DNA of 64,000 nucleotides from Spirodela intermedia (Eukaryota; Streptophyta; Magnoliopsida; Alismatales; Araceae): contig LR746272.1 of the NCBI GenBank assembly GCA_902729315.2, positions 10,224,327 through 10,288,326 of the forward strand, read 5' to 3'. This document shows positions 36,601 through 48,800 of this stretch, one piece after another. The stretch's first letter is position 1. Each line of letters begins with the position of its first letter. Both the position numbers and the translations under genes were made by a program. The notes below the pieces were generated by a model that saw only the letters and a list, made by a program, of their open reading frames with translations, searched no databases and was not told the DNA's origin.

Positions 36601-37199
36601 TATTCGCAAGACAGAGGAACCTTCATCAAGGGGAAACGGGGACCATTTTCATAGATAGACGTCGTAGTTCAGATCTGATAGGTGCTCTCACTGCCAACGG
36701 TCAAAGAGTAGGAGTGTTCACAGATTCCTACACCTCAAGCGCACAGAAAACACTCGATCTACCCCCAGTGTATACAAGAGCAGAAGCACGAATGTGTACA
36801 CAACTCTCCGTGAGCTAGAAAGGTAGATCGTACATCTTTCGTCCCTGATGCGAAAACCTAAAGGAAGTGACGCCGCATTACCATGTTCTAAATCTAAAGA
36901 AGTGATTATCGAGGACCGATCGTGAGATCCACGAAAATATTGAATCTCTCCCCCAAAGGTTTGCCGTCGGCAGCCAGTGGGGGTGTTCCACGAAACGACT
37001 CACCGCCGCCCACACTGGCAGGACGCTCCGCCTTCGGGGGGTTGGTGGCGTGCTCCGAGAACGGGAAAAATCCCCACGAACTGGAGAGAAGGAGGCGAAC
37101 GGAGATCCCAATGAGGAGGATGCAGACGAGAAACTTGGCACAGGTGTAGTGGTGGTGCAGAGACCAGGGGGTCCGATCCAGCCTCATCTCTTTCACCAT
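33685..37199 (-). CDS. TBL: Trichome birefringence-like (TBL) polysaccharide O-acetyltransferase
   Basis: Four exons: 37199-36917, 36288-36229, 35812-35535 and 34464-33685, giving 466 residues. It is a type II Golgi protein: a short basic N-terminus, then a membrane anchor (FLVCILLIGISVRLLL, about residues 20-35), a variable stem, the TBL domain (KCDLFDGEWIPHP) and the DUF231 part. Catalytic motifs are intact: GDS in WWAFIGDSISRNH and DxxH in NDCLHWCLPGPIDYWNDLL. Further marks are YLYWKWKPKGCDLPLFD and RTYHPFAEDK. VDKAIEVYHDEEWKSRRWYF suggests the TBL19-27 group, which includes xyloglucan acetyltransferases; the substrate is not settled. The exon 1-exon 2 join is the weakest: the chosen donor (GTCCTC) is poor, and another phase-compatible pair would drop about 19 residues of the stem. 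A TATA-like TTTAAAAG near 37310 excludes the upstream ATG at 37304. Confidence 0.9.
35506..35544. repeat. 25-bp tandem duplication of the TBL exon 3 splice donor
   Basis: GTGTACCTTTGAAAGG occurs twice, 25 bp apart. On the minus strand each copy reads CTTTCAAAG/GTACACT, so the exon 3 donor is present twice. Using the second donor would add 25 nt and shift the frame. Confidence 0.85.
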
Positions 37200-37304
37200 T
37201 CTTCCCTCCCCCACCCCCTTTCTCCGCTTGGGACTGTAAGTAGCACTCAGAGCCGCCAGATGTGGCGAAGAACTCCCCAACGGCCTCCCCCACGCCATCG
37301 ACAC

Positions 37305-38904
37305 CTCCTTTTAAAGCAGCAGGTGACTGAAAGCAGACAAAAGTAAGGTTAAAACATTCTAGCGGCGGCATTAGCAGGTAAACCATGGCGACTCAAATAG
37401 AAGAACTAGCCATTATCGGTACCATCTTCAAGAAGAAGGCTCGACTGTCCACCCTCGACTGTCCACCGACCTCACATTCCTCCGCCACAATTCCCCCGAC
37501 TAGAGAGTGTTACACATCCGGGCGAAGGAAGAGGAGCAATGGAGAGATCTCGTGGCTGCTCTCTTCCTCCACGGGGCCACGTGGGCTCTGCCCAGAAGAC
37601 CAGATACGCCGGTGAAGCCCCCGACTATCACGTGGGTTCTCGCCGGTGAAGCCCGCTCATTGACTTTTGGCGGTGAAGAAGCCCGCCAGGATCGAGATCT
37701 CTGCCCAGATCCGCATCAATCGGCCTCACCCAGATCACCGTTCATTGTTTTCTTAGTGGCGGAGAGCGACCCAGATCCCATCCGCTCCCCCGCTGCCGGA
37801 ACCTATCAGCTCCCTTCCCTTCTCTTATACACGAAGCACCCCGACGACTGACAAATAGTTAAATAAATCAATAATGGTCTCCAGAAAATTCACAACTGGA
37901 GTCAATGCTGAATCGGGGGTACGTTATGCGTGAAGAACGATCCGAACGTGCCCTTCGTGCCGTTGATCCAAAATCGTCCCTTTCATCGCCGCGATGGACG
38001 GCGAGGGCGTTCTTAGCCTTCAAGCTTAGGACCTCTCTCTCTCTCCGGGGCACCCGGCTCGGATCAGAGACCGCCAATCCTGACCCGGATCGGCCGATCC
38101 CGTAAACGCCACCAAATAAATGGCATTTCAAAGATCCGCCCGGTCTTCGTTTTTAATGCACGTTTAAGATTTTTAAAGAGAAAATAAATAAACTCACGTG
38201 GCGAATTCTTGCCCACCACTGCTGCCAGCCAAACGATGTGCCAGAAGGGCCTGGCAGTGGCTATCTGACACCTGGGCAGATCACGTGGAGCCCCCCTCTC
38301 TTCCCGCTTCCGCCAAGGCGCGCTTGAAGACGCTATTTCTGAGATTCGCCGGCGGAGCAGGCATTCCGATTGGATGATCTACGGCGTTCGTTCCTGTATC
38401 CTCTGCTGATGTCGGCGCATTGAAGGTCCCATCCATCAGGTACTTTCTACTTTTGGCAGATCAGATCCTCTTGTTCTCTCTTTCTTTTTTTCTTTTTCTT
38501 TCTAGGATTCCTCCGGAAAATTGAATGTGGCGTCCGATTGCTATCTCTGGATCCTCCGATTATCGGACAAGATGACGGAACGAAAACTGCGGAACAGTGA
38601 ATCAACAGGATAGAATCGCACAGTGGAATCATCAATTCGAACTGTTGGCGCGTTCATGAAGAAGAACGCGCAGAATCCGCTTTCCCGGATTCGAGGAAGA
38701 CCACTCGTTAGATAAAGAACGGGGAACTACAAACAGAAAATCACATGCCACTCATCGACGACGCCGATCGAAGACAGCAAAACCGATGATTCGAAAGACG
38801 AGGAACAGCGCCAAGCGGATTTAAGCAGAGTAGCTGATCGAGTGAGCAAGCTGAGATCACCACTAACATGACTATCATATAGAGCCAGCTTCTGGAAGTT
38901 TACC
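37305..38904. promoter_or_regulatory. TBL upstream region with four G-boxes
   Basis: Between the TBL 5' end and the EDR4-like 3' end. CACGTG occurs at 37578-37583, 37629-37634, 38195-38200 and 38282-38287. A possible 5' splice donor on the plus strand (ATCAG/GTACTT, about 38440) follows a GC-rich stretch and could be the end of a non-coding exon. No protein was recognised on either strand. Confidence 0.35.
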
Positions 38905-41900
38905 CTAGGTCGACCCTGCAGGGGTTCTCGGAACACGCATTCCAAATCCATGCTTCACCTTCTCGATCCTGTCGGAAGAGTAATAAGCCGGATTAATTTG
39001 TCGTCAACACGAAGAAACTGGAAAACATTCGGCGTCATAAAAGCTTTGGCCAATTCCATGGAAGGTACGAGAGATCAGAAGAAGGCCCATACGTCGGAGC
39101 AAGCTTGCCAAGACTATCCAGCTCTTCTCCAGAAGCATCATCCAGAACCTTCCCAGAGATGTCAATACGATACGATCGCCCATAATCCGCCGGAAGACCT
39201 CTCCCGACAAGCAGATCCAAATCTTTCTGGTGAAGCTCTCTGCCGTTGACAGTAACACCAGTATTCCCACCGGCGCAATTTTTCGGCATGGGATGGTTGA
39301 ACTCCTCGATAAATGGCTGCAAGAAAGAACACCATGTTCAGCCTGTGCTCTCATGACAAACTCCTACGATCCATGAAACTTCAGATGCAGATGATCTTTA
39401 CTGGAATTATGCCGAGACATGGTTGCCCCATAACACCCCAGAATCCAGCTGTATGGTCGTACCTGGATTGAAGCCACAGAAAAATCAGCACAAAAAACAT
39501 TCAAACTAGCTCTGGGATGAATTATTGCTTGCTATGTCCAAGTAAAGAAATCACTGTGCTTTCAGGTAAAGATTAAAAACCTTCACGGTAACTTCGTTTA
39601 TCAAAATTGTTAAACAGAATAAATTCGGGAAACAAATAGATCTTGGGAGCATCTGGCAGATAACGAGATATCTATTGATCACAGGTGAAACGAAGCAGAA
39701 GCTATCGGGAAAAGAATAGAACTTGAATTGGAAGGTTAAGCATACAATTATTGTGCATCCTCATCCCTTCCTACTCTTGGATACACTGGCTATCAGTAAA
39801 GAAGAGAGTATGGTCATTGTTGGTCAGAGACTGCGATTCTTAGATTTTACCAAAATACATAATTTCTTCGGGTGATTTTACTCCGATTATAATCCACATC
39901 TATGATCTACCAGCCCGTTAGTGCAACAATAAAAAACCAAAGAAACTTTCTCGGAGAATTTCAATGAATTACTTCTTACCGCACAATTTAGCCATCATGG
40001 TCAGTAATAACCAGCACTGAACTTAGAAGAGATGCAGGGAAAACATTAGAATGATAATTACCAGTATTCTCCCGGATGAATAGGCCCAGCTAGTTTCTCG
40101 ACCCTCTTGAGGAGACGATCAGGAATATGATGACCATTTACTGAAACCTTAGATTTACTACCGTCTGATGGCTGATTAAACCGAGAGAAATCCTTGAAAC
40201 TCTTCTTGATAAAACCCGTAAAGAATGAGTCACCACCCTTGCCTGTTTTTGGATGGTCTTCCTCTTTGGTGATTTCACCAGAATCTTGAGATAGCCCATG
40301 ATTCAGATGGTCGTCAGTCGGCGATTCCACATCAGAAGTTATCGAGACATCTTTGACAGAGTTATGATTAAAATTATCATTTATTTCTACCATCTTCTCT
40401 TGATCAAATCGTTTACTTCTGCTTCCCTCTCCAGGCTTTCCCACTGGTTGATCAGATGGTGAATATCCGAAGTGCTCCCGAAGAGGCAAACCTGATCCAA
40501 GTGAATTGGCCTCAACATGGGACTGGAGCTCCGGAGAGCTAGGAATATCTCTGTGACAGACCATGCTCTCTGTGTTCCCATTGTCCTCGGACGAACTGGA
40601 AGGAGAGCCCAAGCCCAGCATGTTCTCCGACTCACTGAGGTTCAGCCCGTAATCCTTTTCGATCGTTTCATGGCTGGCAAGTGGAACAGGGGAGGATAGA
40701 ACGAGCTTCTCATCGGTGGACTGAACATTGCCGCTGAAGTGCTCACAGTTTCCCGAGTACGAATCAGCAGCACCATGGTTTCTAGAGCCCATCCGCAGCA
40801 AGCCCTGCCCCATCAAATCCCCAGAATCCTCTCCGTGCTGTGACGGCGCATCCATGGCGGAGGGCGGAGAAGCGACGTTGAGTCGATTCCCGTCGAACTT
40901 GAACGAGATCACCTCAGAACACGACCCACATCGCAGTTTATGCAGAGCCTTACCTGGCGACAGAAGATGGGGAGATACGTGCAGCAGTTCAGAGCAGTTG
41001 TGGCACACAATGAAGGGAGCGCCGCCAGCGACGGGCTTGTAGCTGTGCCTGTTCCATCTCGGCGGCACGGTCCTCGGCTGCGCCCGTGGCTCGCGAGGGA
41101 GCAACCCATTGCCGCTTCGATGGTTGTAGCCGACAGAGCCGAGCATGAAGTGGTCATCAACGGGATACAGGCTGTGACTGTTCGCAAGGTACGCCGCTCT
41201 CCGGGTGGGGAAGACGGTGGGCGGGGCATGCGGCGGCGGCGGCGGCGGTGGCGGTGGCGGCTCTTGCCACGGCGCGTCATAGCAGTGAGAGTACGAGCAG
41301 GCGGGCTGATTGTAGAAGGCATCGTGTCGGTAGGGGATGACCGATTCTGGATCGAATTGCCCATACAGGTAACCCTCGGCAGTTCTCTGTGGGTACTGAT
41401 GGAGGGGATGATACGGCCCTCTCCTGACCAGCGGAGGCTCAAATGGGTCGCCATAGCCGAGCATCTCGTTCCGCGCGTGAGGCGGTGGCGCGTAGAAGTT
41501 CTGCGAGTCCACATTGTGCGCGGCAGGCAGAGGGAATTGCCGAGCAGCAGCAGCTCGATTCACTGAAGATGATGAGTTCTTTAGCCAGGTGCCCTGGCTA
41601 TCAAAGGCGCTGGAAGAGGTCGTCCTCCTGCTTGCGGCCTCCCTTTCGTTCGTCTTCCCCTTGACGTCACAGGATCGACTGAGCTGGTCGCGGAGCTCGT
41701 CGAGCTTCTGGAGGAGAACCGCCCTGTCTTGCTCGAGCCTCTCCACCTTGCCAGGTCCGTCCGGCTTCAGACTATTCCTGGGATGACGATCGTCGAAATA
41801 GTTGTAGGGTGGTGGCGCTGCCACCGGATGGCTACTGGAGGGGCCCTCCTGCGAGTAGGGAGGGAGCCGGCCGCCTTCCATTGAAGCCCTCGGCGTTCTC

Positions 41901-42620
41901 CTCAGTGTAGTCCCCAGTCCGTCCCTCTCCTCGTCCTTGAAAGCAGGGTTGCTGCTCTGAACCTTCTGAGATCTGTACATACGATCGCCCATCAACTTGT
42001 TCTCTCTGTTCTCCTCATCGGCGTTGCTCTTCAAAGCTTCATCGACGCTACCGCTGCTGGTGCCGGCCGGCGCTTTGGAGGCACGCATGAAGCCGCCGTC
42101 TCTGTGCCGATTCCTCCCGCTCGGGGCGTTCAACCTCTGTGGACCGGGCTCCTTAGCGGCACCAACACCTCCGGTAGCGGACGAAGCGCTGCCGCAGGAG
42201 ACTCCTTCTGGTACCCTCTGTCTTCTCCTCAGTTCGGCCTTCTCTCTATCGTGGTGGTCGTTCTCTGAGCTCGCCATGGAGTGAATCCCGTTGCCCGCCG
42301 CCGAGCAGGACTCGGGACACTCGGAGACGATGATCCTCTCTTCGTAGGACGCCTCCGCGGTCCCCCCCGCGACAGGAACTTTAGGTTTCGCTGTACAGGA
42401 AGAAACAGACAAAGGAAGGCTTCACCCCTCGGCGAGTGAAACCCGAGAAAAGAGAGAAGCAATAGGAGGCTCACTCACCTCGGAGAGTAGTGTCGCAGCC
42501 GCCGCAACGGTAGACCGTGAAACCTGCGAGCTCGGGGAGGAGCTTCTGGCACTTGGGGCAGCGCACCACCCTCACCTTCGCCGCGCCACCGCCTTCTCCG
42601 GCGGTTCCTCCGTCCGCCAT
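38905..42620 (-). CDS. EDR4: ENHANCED DISEASE RESISTANCE 4-like protein (DUF3133)
   Basis: Five exons: 42620-42479, 42390-40062, 39462-39402, 39316-39093 and 38968-38905, giving 939 residues. All introns are GT/AG and phases join. The N-terminus has a zinc-ribbon-like CPKCQKLLPE and YRCGGCDTTLR (about residues 21-47). A long low-complexity middle includes a ten-proline run. The DUF3133 zinc motif (CHNCSELLHV and LRCGSCSEVISFKF) lies at about residues 505-545. The conserved C-terminus has GPIHPGEYWYD, GFWGVMGQPCLGIIP, CAGGNTGVTVNGRELHQKDL and GEELDSLGKLAP, ending shortly after KVKHGFGMRVP. Arabidopsis EDR4 (At5g05190) negatively regulates resistance to powdery mildew and affects EDR1 placement and vesicle traffic. 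The family is clear; orthology to EDR4 within its small paralogue group is not proven. Confidence 0.9.
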
Positions 42621-42699
42621 TTCCTTCAGAAGACCCAGAAAGGGAGGGAAGAAGAGCCACCGCAGATGAAGCCACTGGAAATCCTGCAAGAGTCAGGAA

Positions 42700-45146
42700 T
42701 TCACAGGAACCCACCATGCGAGGGGGTGCATTTCAGAGCTCGCTCCGGTTCACCCCTCTTCTCTAGCCCCTCGTTATCCGCTACGCCAGCAAAGGCTTTA
42801 GGGGGGGGTGGGGGGTCGGGAGGGATCCGAAGCTTCCAGCTGCCCACTGAGGCCCGCCTGAAAAGGAAAAGAGCAGCCCGAGAGTAGGGAGGGGGTCTCA
42901 CCGAGGAAAAAGGAGAAAGACGAAGAGGGGACGGACGAGCAAAGGAAAAAAAGCAAAAGGCACGGTTTGGACGTCGTCCCCGGTGTTTCCAATCACCGGC
43001 GACGAGCACGGCTGCCCTCCCTCCCTCTAAACCCCATAGCCCCCACCCTTTCTTCCCCCCAAATCAAGCCCTACTTTCGGTAGGTGGCCCATTCAAAACC
43101 CACAAGTAATCTCCTCCTCCGCCTCCGCCCGCAGGACCCCGCGAGCTCCCCCTTTCGCCATTAAAGACGCGCCGAGCGCGGCTGTGCTGTTCCAGCAAGA
43201 CGACAGGAAGTGGTCGTATTTAGGGGTGGGGAAGGCTGTGAAGAAAGACCGAGCGCGTCCGTCGACCGGGTCGGCCCCCCCCGGTGTTTTTGACCGAGCT
43301 CAGACTGACCGTGTCTTGGCAAATCACGCACGATAAAAGAACGCCGCCGCGTCAACACCGCCGCGCCACTAGTACGCCGCCGTAATCATCTCGTTTCCGC
43401 CAGATGACGGCGGATCTCCTCCTCTCTCCGCTTCTATCCCTTTCACCCACCTGTCGCCATCCCCGAGACGGCGCCTCCCCCACGAGCCCCTCCCTTCCCC
43501 AAGCTCTGCGTCTGATATGGAGAGAGGCGGAGGAAGAGCCATTACTAAGCTCCACCGATCACGTGAAACCAAAGCCACGTCCCCGGAATACGTGAAGGAC
43601 AGTGGATTGGATGTTCTCCGGTTGATCCCGCCGGCGGTGCCCGGGAAAGCGAGGCACTGGCGCTTCCAGCGGGAAGACGGCCCGGGGACCGTGCCTTCTT
43701 CCCCACCGTCTGACGCCAGCCACAGTGGAAGGAACAGAGGGATGGGAGAAAGACGCTGTCAGGATCTTCTTCAAGCCGTGAAAATAAAAGAAAAACAGTG
43801 CTCACGCAGAAGAGAGAGAAACTGAGATAGAGAGAAGGAGAGAGTGGGTCCCATGCCCTGCAGAATACGATGTGTGGGGGCCCTGTCGCTTTTGCCTGCC
43901 ACCCACCAGCTTAGACAGACGGCCTTTAAAGCCAGGCAGTAGTCGCTCTGAACCGGTTCTTTCAAACACACCCCCCACCTCCCCGTGAGGTACATACCTG
44001 TTTTGCCCCCACTTTTCATTCGTCCAGCCCCGATAAACGAAGGGCCTTTATGTAGTTTGCCTCTGGTATCCGATTCCGAGGTAGTTGTCCGAACCGGTTC
44101 GGGGCTCCGCGAAATGCCTTGTCTTTTTCATCCCCTCTCTACGAGCGCGAATCGCTCCCAAACGGACACCGGCTGACTTTTAATTATGACCCCCCACGTG
44201 AAAATCCGGGCCAACTCGGTCCACTCAGGATCCGATAGAAGATTATAATTTTGGTCATTTTTCGTATTAATTATCACCCCGAAAAATATAATCCCCCCCA
44301 CAAGGGGGAAGTTCACTCCTTAAAATTAGAGCAATTTATTATTTTCATTTATTTTTATTTTTACATTTATAAAATAATATTATTTAAGAGACAAGAAATT
44401 CAACCCTATTGAGCGTTTCTTTGGAACAGGGCAGGTAGATCTCGTCGTCAGAAGGAGATCCGGGGATGCAACTTCCGGGAAACCCCGGCGTGCTTCACAG
44501 CCCGTGGATCGATGGCAGGGAGGGGAGCTCGCCCGTCACCGGACGACGGCGGCGCCGCCAACCAGCCTCTGCCTCGATCGACCCGGCCAACCGGCGGTGC
44601 GGCTCTTTACTAGGAACGGAAGACATCAAAATGACAATCATCGCTTGGCGGATCTGATCCGCTCATCATCGCGCCCATCAACTCAGATCAGAGAGAATGA
44701 TGATGCTCATAGGGTTCGAAGCTCAAGCAGCTGCTGGCAGGCCGCCGGGCTGGCCCGCTCCGCGCCACCGGCTTTATGACTGGGCGGCGCCTCCAGAGGC
44801 GGCGCTCTCTCCGGCAGCTGGGTCAGACTCTAACTTTGAGACACTCCCCGGGCTGCGCTTCTTTCACTGTCGTGCTTTCTCCTATTATCGAGGAGAATCT
44901 CACCGCTATTGACAAGACCCGCCTCATCTCTCTCTCTCTCTCGCTCGGCCTCAACAATGGCGAATGATTAAGAATGTGCCCTGGATTGAACGGGAAGGGA
45001 CGGGGGCCCACTCGGTCTTAGAGGGCTCACGAAGACAGTCGAGGCTCCATTTAAGATCGCAGCAGAGTGCAGCAATCATGAGCTGCAGGCTGTCGGCCCA
45101 CGAGCAGTAGGCCCATGATTTCGGACCGCGAAGCAGATCGCCCCAA

Positions 45147-45190
<44 letters not shown>

Positions 45191-45890
45191 CGTTGGAACT
45201 ACCTCGGTACTGCCTCCACCATGGGCCGAGGAGGATTACCGGAACTTGAGCAGGACGACGGCTGATGCCCCACGCCAAGTCATGAAGAAGTTGAGGTCGT
45301 CTTTCTTCAACGATAATCTAACGCGATGGGATTCGATTCACGTTGAATCCACGTTTATTAACAAGGTGTGGCATTGTCCGATTGGGTGGTTACTTCTTGT
45401 GATCGCGGTGAACTCGGGGGAACCATAGCTTGAACTGTTCGTGGACAGTGTTTGTAAATATTTTCAACCTTGCAGCTGGCCGAAGAGCTTCCGGGTAAGA
45501 CGGAAATCCTGTGGCTTAGATGTGGGGAGGAGTAGCTCCCGGAGAATGAGAAGAACGAGCAGGCAGTAGCTTCATGGGCACGCAAGAACAACTGCCGCCC
45601 GAGTTTGCCTCCGTATCATGGTTTCCTCGCTGTTGCCTGCCAACTAGGTGGCTGGCTGGTCATCCCAAGGCGGCGGGCGGTTCTTCGGCAGGCGCGGGCA
45701 GCGGCGGGGTGGCTTTTGCGGGGATAGACGGCGAGGGGAGGCGGCACGAAACCCGCATGCAGCGTCGGGCCAGCCGCCTTTTCCTCGACCGTCACCGGAA
45801 ATGCCTCCTACGGCGCAAGCGCGCAGACAAAACGACCGGCATCTATGGCCAGGTTGCGTTGTTGGGACGACAAGGGTCTTGCTACGTGAC
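42700..45890. other. Intergenic region upstream of the EDR4-like gene
   Basis: GC-rich near the EDR4-like 5' end, then mixed. CACGTG occurs at 43560-43565 and in CCCCACGTGAAA near 44195. A (TC)n tract lies at 45151-45188. A plus-strand frame at about 43517-43825 is open for 102 codons but has no family features and is not called. Confidence 0.4.
45151..45188. repeat. (TC)n microsatellite
   Basis: About 19 TC units. Confidence 0.95.
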
Positions 45891-48800
45891 GGTTAGGGAA
45901 CTCTCTCTCTCTCTCTCTCTCGCTCTCTCCTTCTCCTTTTCTCTCCCTTCCGAGGACACGGGGTCGATTAACAGAGAAGGAGAGTGCTGAGGCCCGCCTG
46001 AGCTCTGTTCATGGGAGAGGGGAGCGAGCTCCGAGTCTCTCTTGGTCGGAGAACCAACTCCATAAACGACTGTGAAATAATTCAGAAGAACCCCATATCA
46101 TGGCTTTATTCATGAATGAATCTGACCGTATAATTAAACACTATTTAGAGGCGACTGGACTTGACTCGTTCATCCGATCCGAAGCATATTCTTCCACGGG
46201 AGGAAGCTTCTCCCTCGAGCAGTGTACAGTATTCAAAACACAAGTTTGGACGGCTGGTGAATATAATCACAGGCTCAATATAATCATTCTCCCAGATGGA
46301 CAAAGTTATCTAGGAGAATGATAAGCAGGATTACTTTCGTTCTATCATTGCTTTGGGCATTTGCTGGTCTCGTGCGGTGGACTCGGGGCATCCATAGCTT
46401 TGATTCGAAGAGTTTCTTTTAACCCCACGTGTGTCGACACAAAGGAAGTCGTATGATTTCCATGCAGCATAGCTTTAACCCGGCGAATCTACAGGACGTC
46501 CTAAGACAAACCACGGAGGCAGCTTTCTTTACGACATCTTATCCACGTGCAGGAAATGGATTGATGGCAGACTCAAACGGTAGGAAGATGCGGCGCCGAC
46601 ATCGACGATAAACGAAGGAGATCAAGCTCCCCCCCATCGATCACTGCACACCTGTTTATAGTAGTTACAACACCCCTGCGAAGGCCGCCTCAGTCGTAGG
46701 CCGTGCTGAAGAAGCTCTCGACGACGCTGTCGCAGAGGATGCGGAGAACCGCGGGGTTGCTGGGGCCGACGAAGCGCGGGTTCTTGAACTGGCTCATGGC
46801 GGCACCCTGGTTAACGAAGTGCTCGAGGACCTTACGGAAGGTCCCATTCCGGACGATGCGGAGCTCCAGTGGGGCGATTGCCTTCGCCTTCCTCGCGCCC
46901 ATGTAACCGGCGTCTATGAAGCAGCGGTCCAAGCAGTCCGCACAGCTGCGGAGAACGCTCTCCCTGGCCTCGCCGCTTAGCTCCCAGAAGATGACGTAAT
47001 GACCAGGTTCCGCCAAGCGGTCAACGCAGCTGGAGAATTCGACGACCTCAATCTTCTCCGCTGCTACCAGCTTGGAGGCCTCCTCCACCGCTAACTGCAG
47101 GTCCCTCTCCGTGTTCTTGTCTATGTTGACGTTCAGCACGAGGCCGCGGCGACACACGAACTGGAGCTCCGGCGTGCTGTTGTGGAAGCCCCCCACCCGC
47201 ACCACATCGCCCAGCCTGTACCTGTACAGACCTGCACAACCACGCGAAACAATAGGAAGGAAGATTGGGACACTTTCTCCTCCGAGAAATACTCACTCAT
47301 ACGGAACTGACAGTCAACGGCTGCGACACTCACCCCCGAAGTTCGTAATTATGAGTTCGTACTCTTTCCCCAGCTCGATCTCCTCGAGACCGATCGGCTC
47401 AGCTTCTACGGCCGGATTATCCCCGATCTTCGTCTCCATTGGAATGAACTCGAAGTACCCGATGTCGGGGAGCACCGCAAACCTCGCCTCCTCAGGACGA
47501 AGCTTATGATTGACGTTAGCCGCGATCCAGCCCTCCGAAGAGCCATAATCGGCACTCAAGAGCGGCAGATCCCCGGCATAATGCCTCAGCTTCTTCAGAT
47601 ATGGCTCCATCGATCCGGTCATTATGCCATAGACGTATTTTGCGTTCGGCCAGAGCTCGGGGATCAATCCAAACCAGTTGATCAGGCCCTTGCATTTGTT
47701 GTAGATCTCATCCGCCAGCTGGGGACTGGGGGTCAGCAGCTTGGAGACGGCGGCCCTCATGGAAGGATCGGTGATCTTGGGAGAGAGGACCCCATCCCTG
47801 ATGTTCGCGCAGAGCTCTTCCCAGACGAGCTCGAACGTTCTGAACGCCTGGACGATGCTGTGGGCGAAGGTGGAGGAGATGAACTGGACCTCCTGATACG
47901 AGAGAAGCCCGCATAAGAGATGGCAGTAGAGGGACTGCTCGAAGCTACGGCCGAAGATGACTTCATCCGGGCTGGTGGTCTGCGACTGGATGTCTTTCAT
48001 GGTGCGCTTGAATTGCTCACTACGGAAGATGTTTGTGGTGGCGGTAGCGGCCACGATGCCCCCGCTCGTCCGAACTGCCTTGCTGCCGTAGATGAACTGC
48101 AGGGCTTTTCCATTCTCAATGGGGAACACCCTGGAAAAAACCAAGGAAATCGGGTCAGCCATCCATTAAAGAAAACTCTCGAGGAACATCGAACATCTTC
48201 ACAGAATCAGCGTCCGTGGACTACTTATTCTCAGCTTTTTCGGAAAGACGAAGAGATTTCGGGGATGAAACCAAGTTCGCCGTTAACATTATTCGTTCAG
48301 ATAAACAATGCACTTGGCGTTCTGATTATTCATGCGGCTTCTGCCATTAGCCGCCAGGTCCATGAGAAAGCAGAATTTCTGCCATGGGGTCACAGTCGAT
48401 TAAATGAATAGATGGACTTACGTGATAACTATTTCTGGGAAAGAAACTATACTATACCCCGCATTGTCTTCACTGAGTCCGACAAGAGATGCCGACAAAA
48501 TGAACCCCACAAATGGCAATGTTATTTCTGGGAAAATCTCTCACAAAAGAAGTAGATCTCAAATTCAGGCAAAATTGACTTCAGAAAGAGAGAGAAAACA
48601 AATTCAGACACCAATGGCTAATCCTCTCACGGTGCAGCTCCAGTTGATTAGAAAACACAAGGCACTAAATGGGGTAATCAGAGTGCAGACCTCGTCCAGA
48701 AATCACCCAGTTCAAACTCAAGGCAGATGAATAAAAGAAGGGGGGGAGAAAAAGAGACCACCAAAACATAAAAGAATGACTAAATTCTTAAAGCAGAGAA

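Noticed and set aside
43517-43825. 102-codon plus-strand frame upstream of the EDR4-like gene
   Set aside because: Basic, low-complexity product, no motif, and no splice or promoter support.
46703-48411. Several plus-strand open frames opposite GH3 copy A (and the equivalents in copy B)
   Set aside because: The same antisense frames appear in both copies because the coding strands are similar; no independent protein features.
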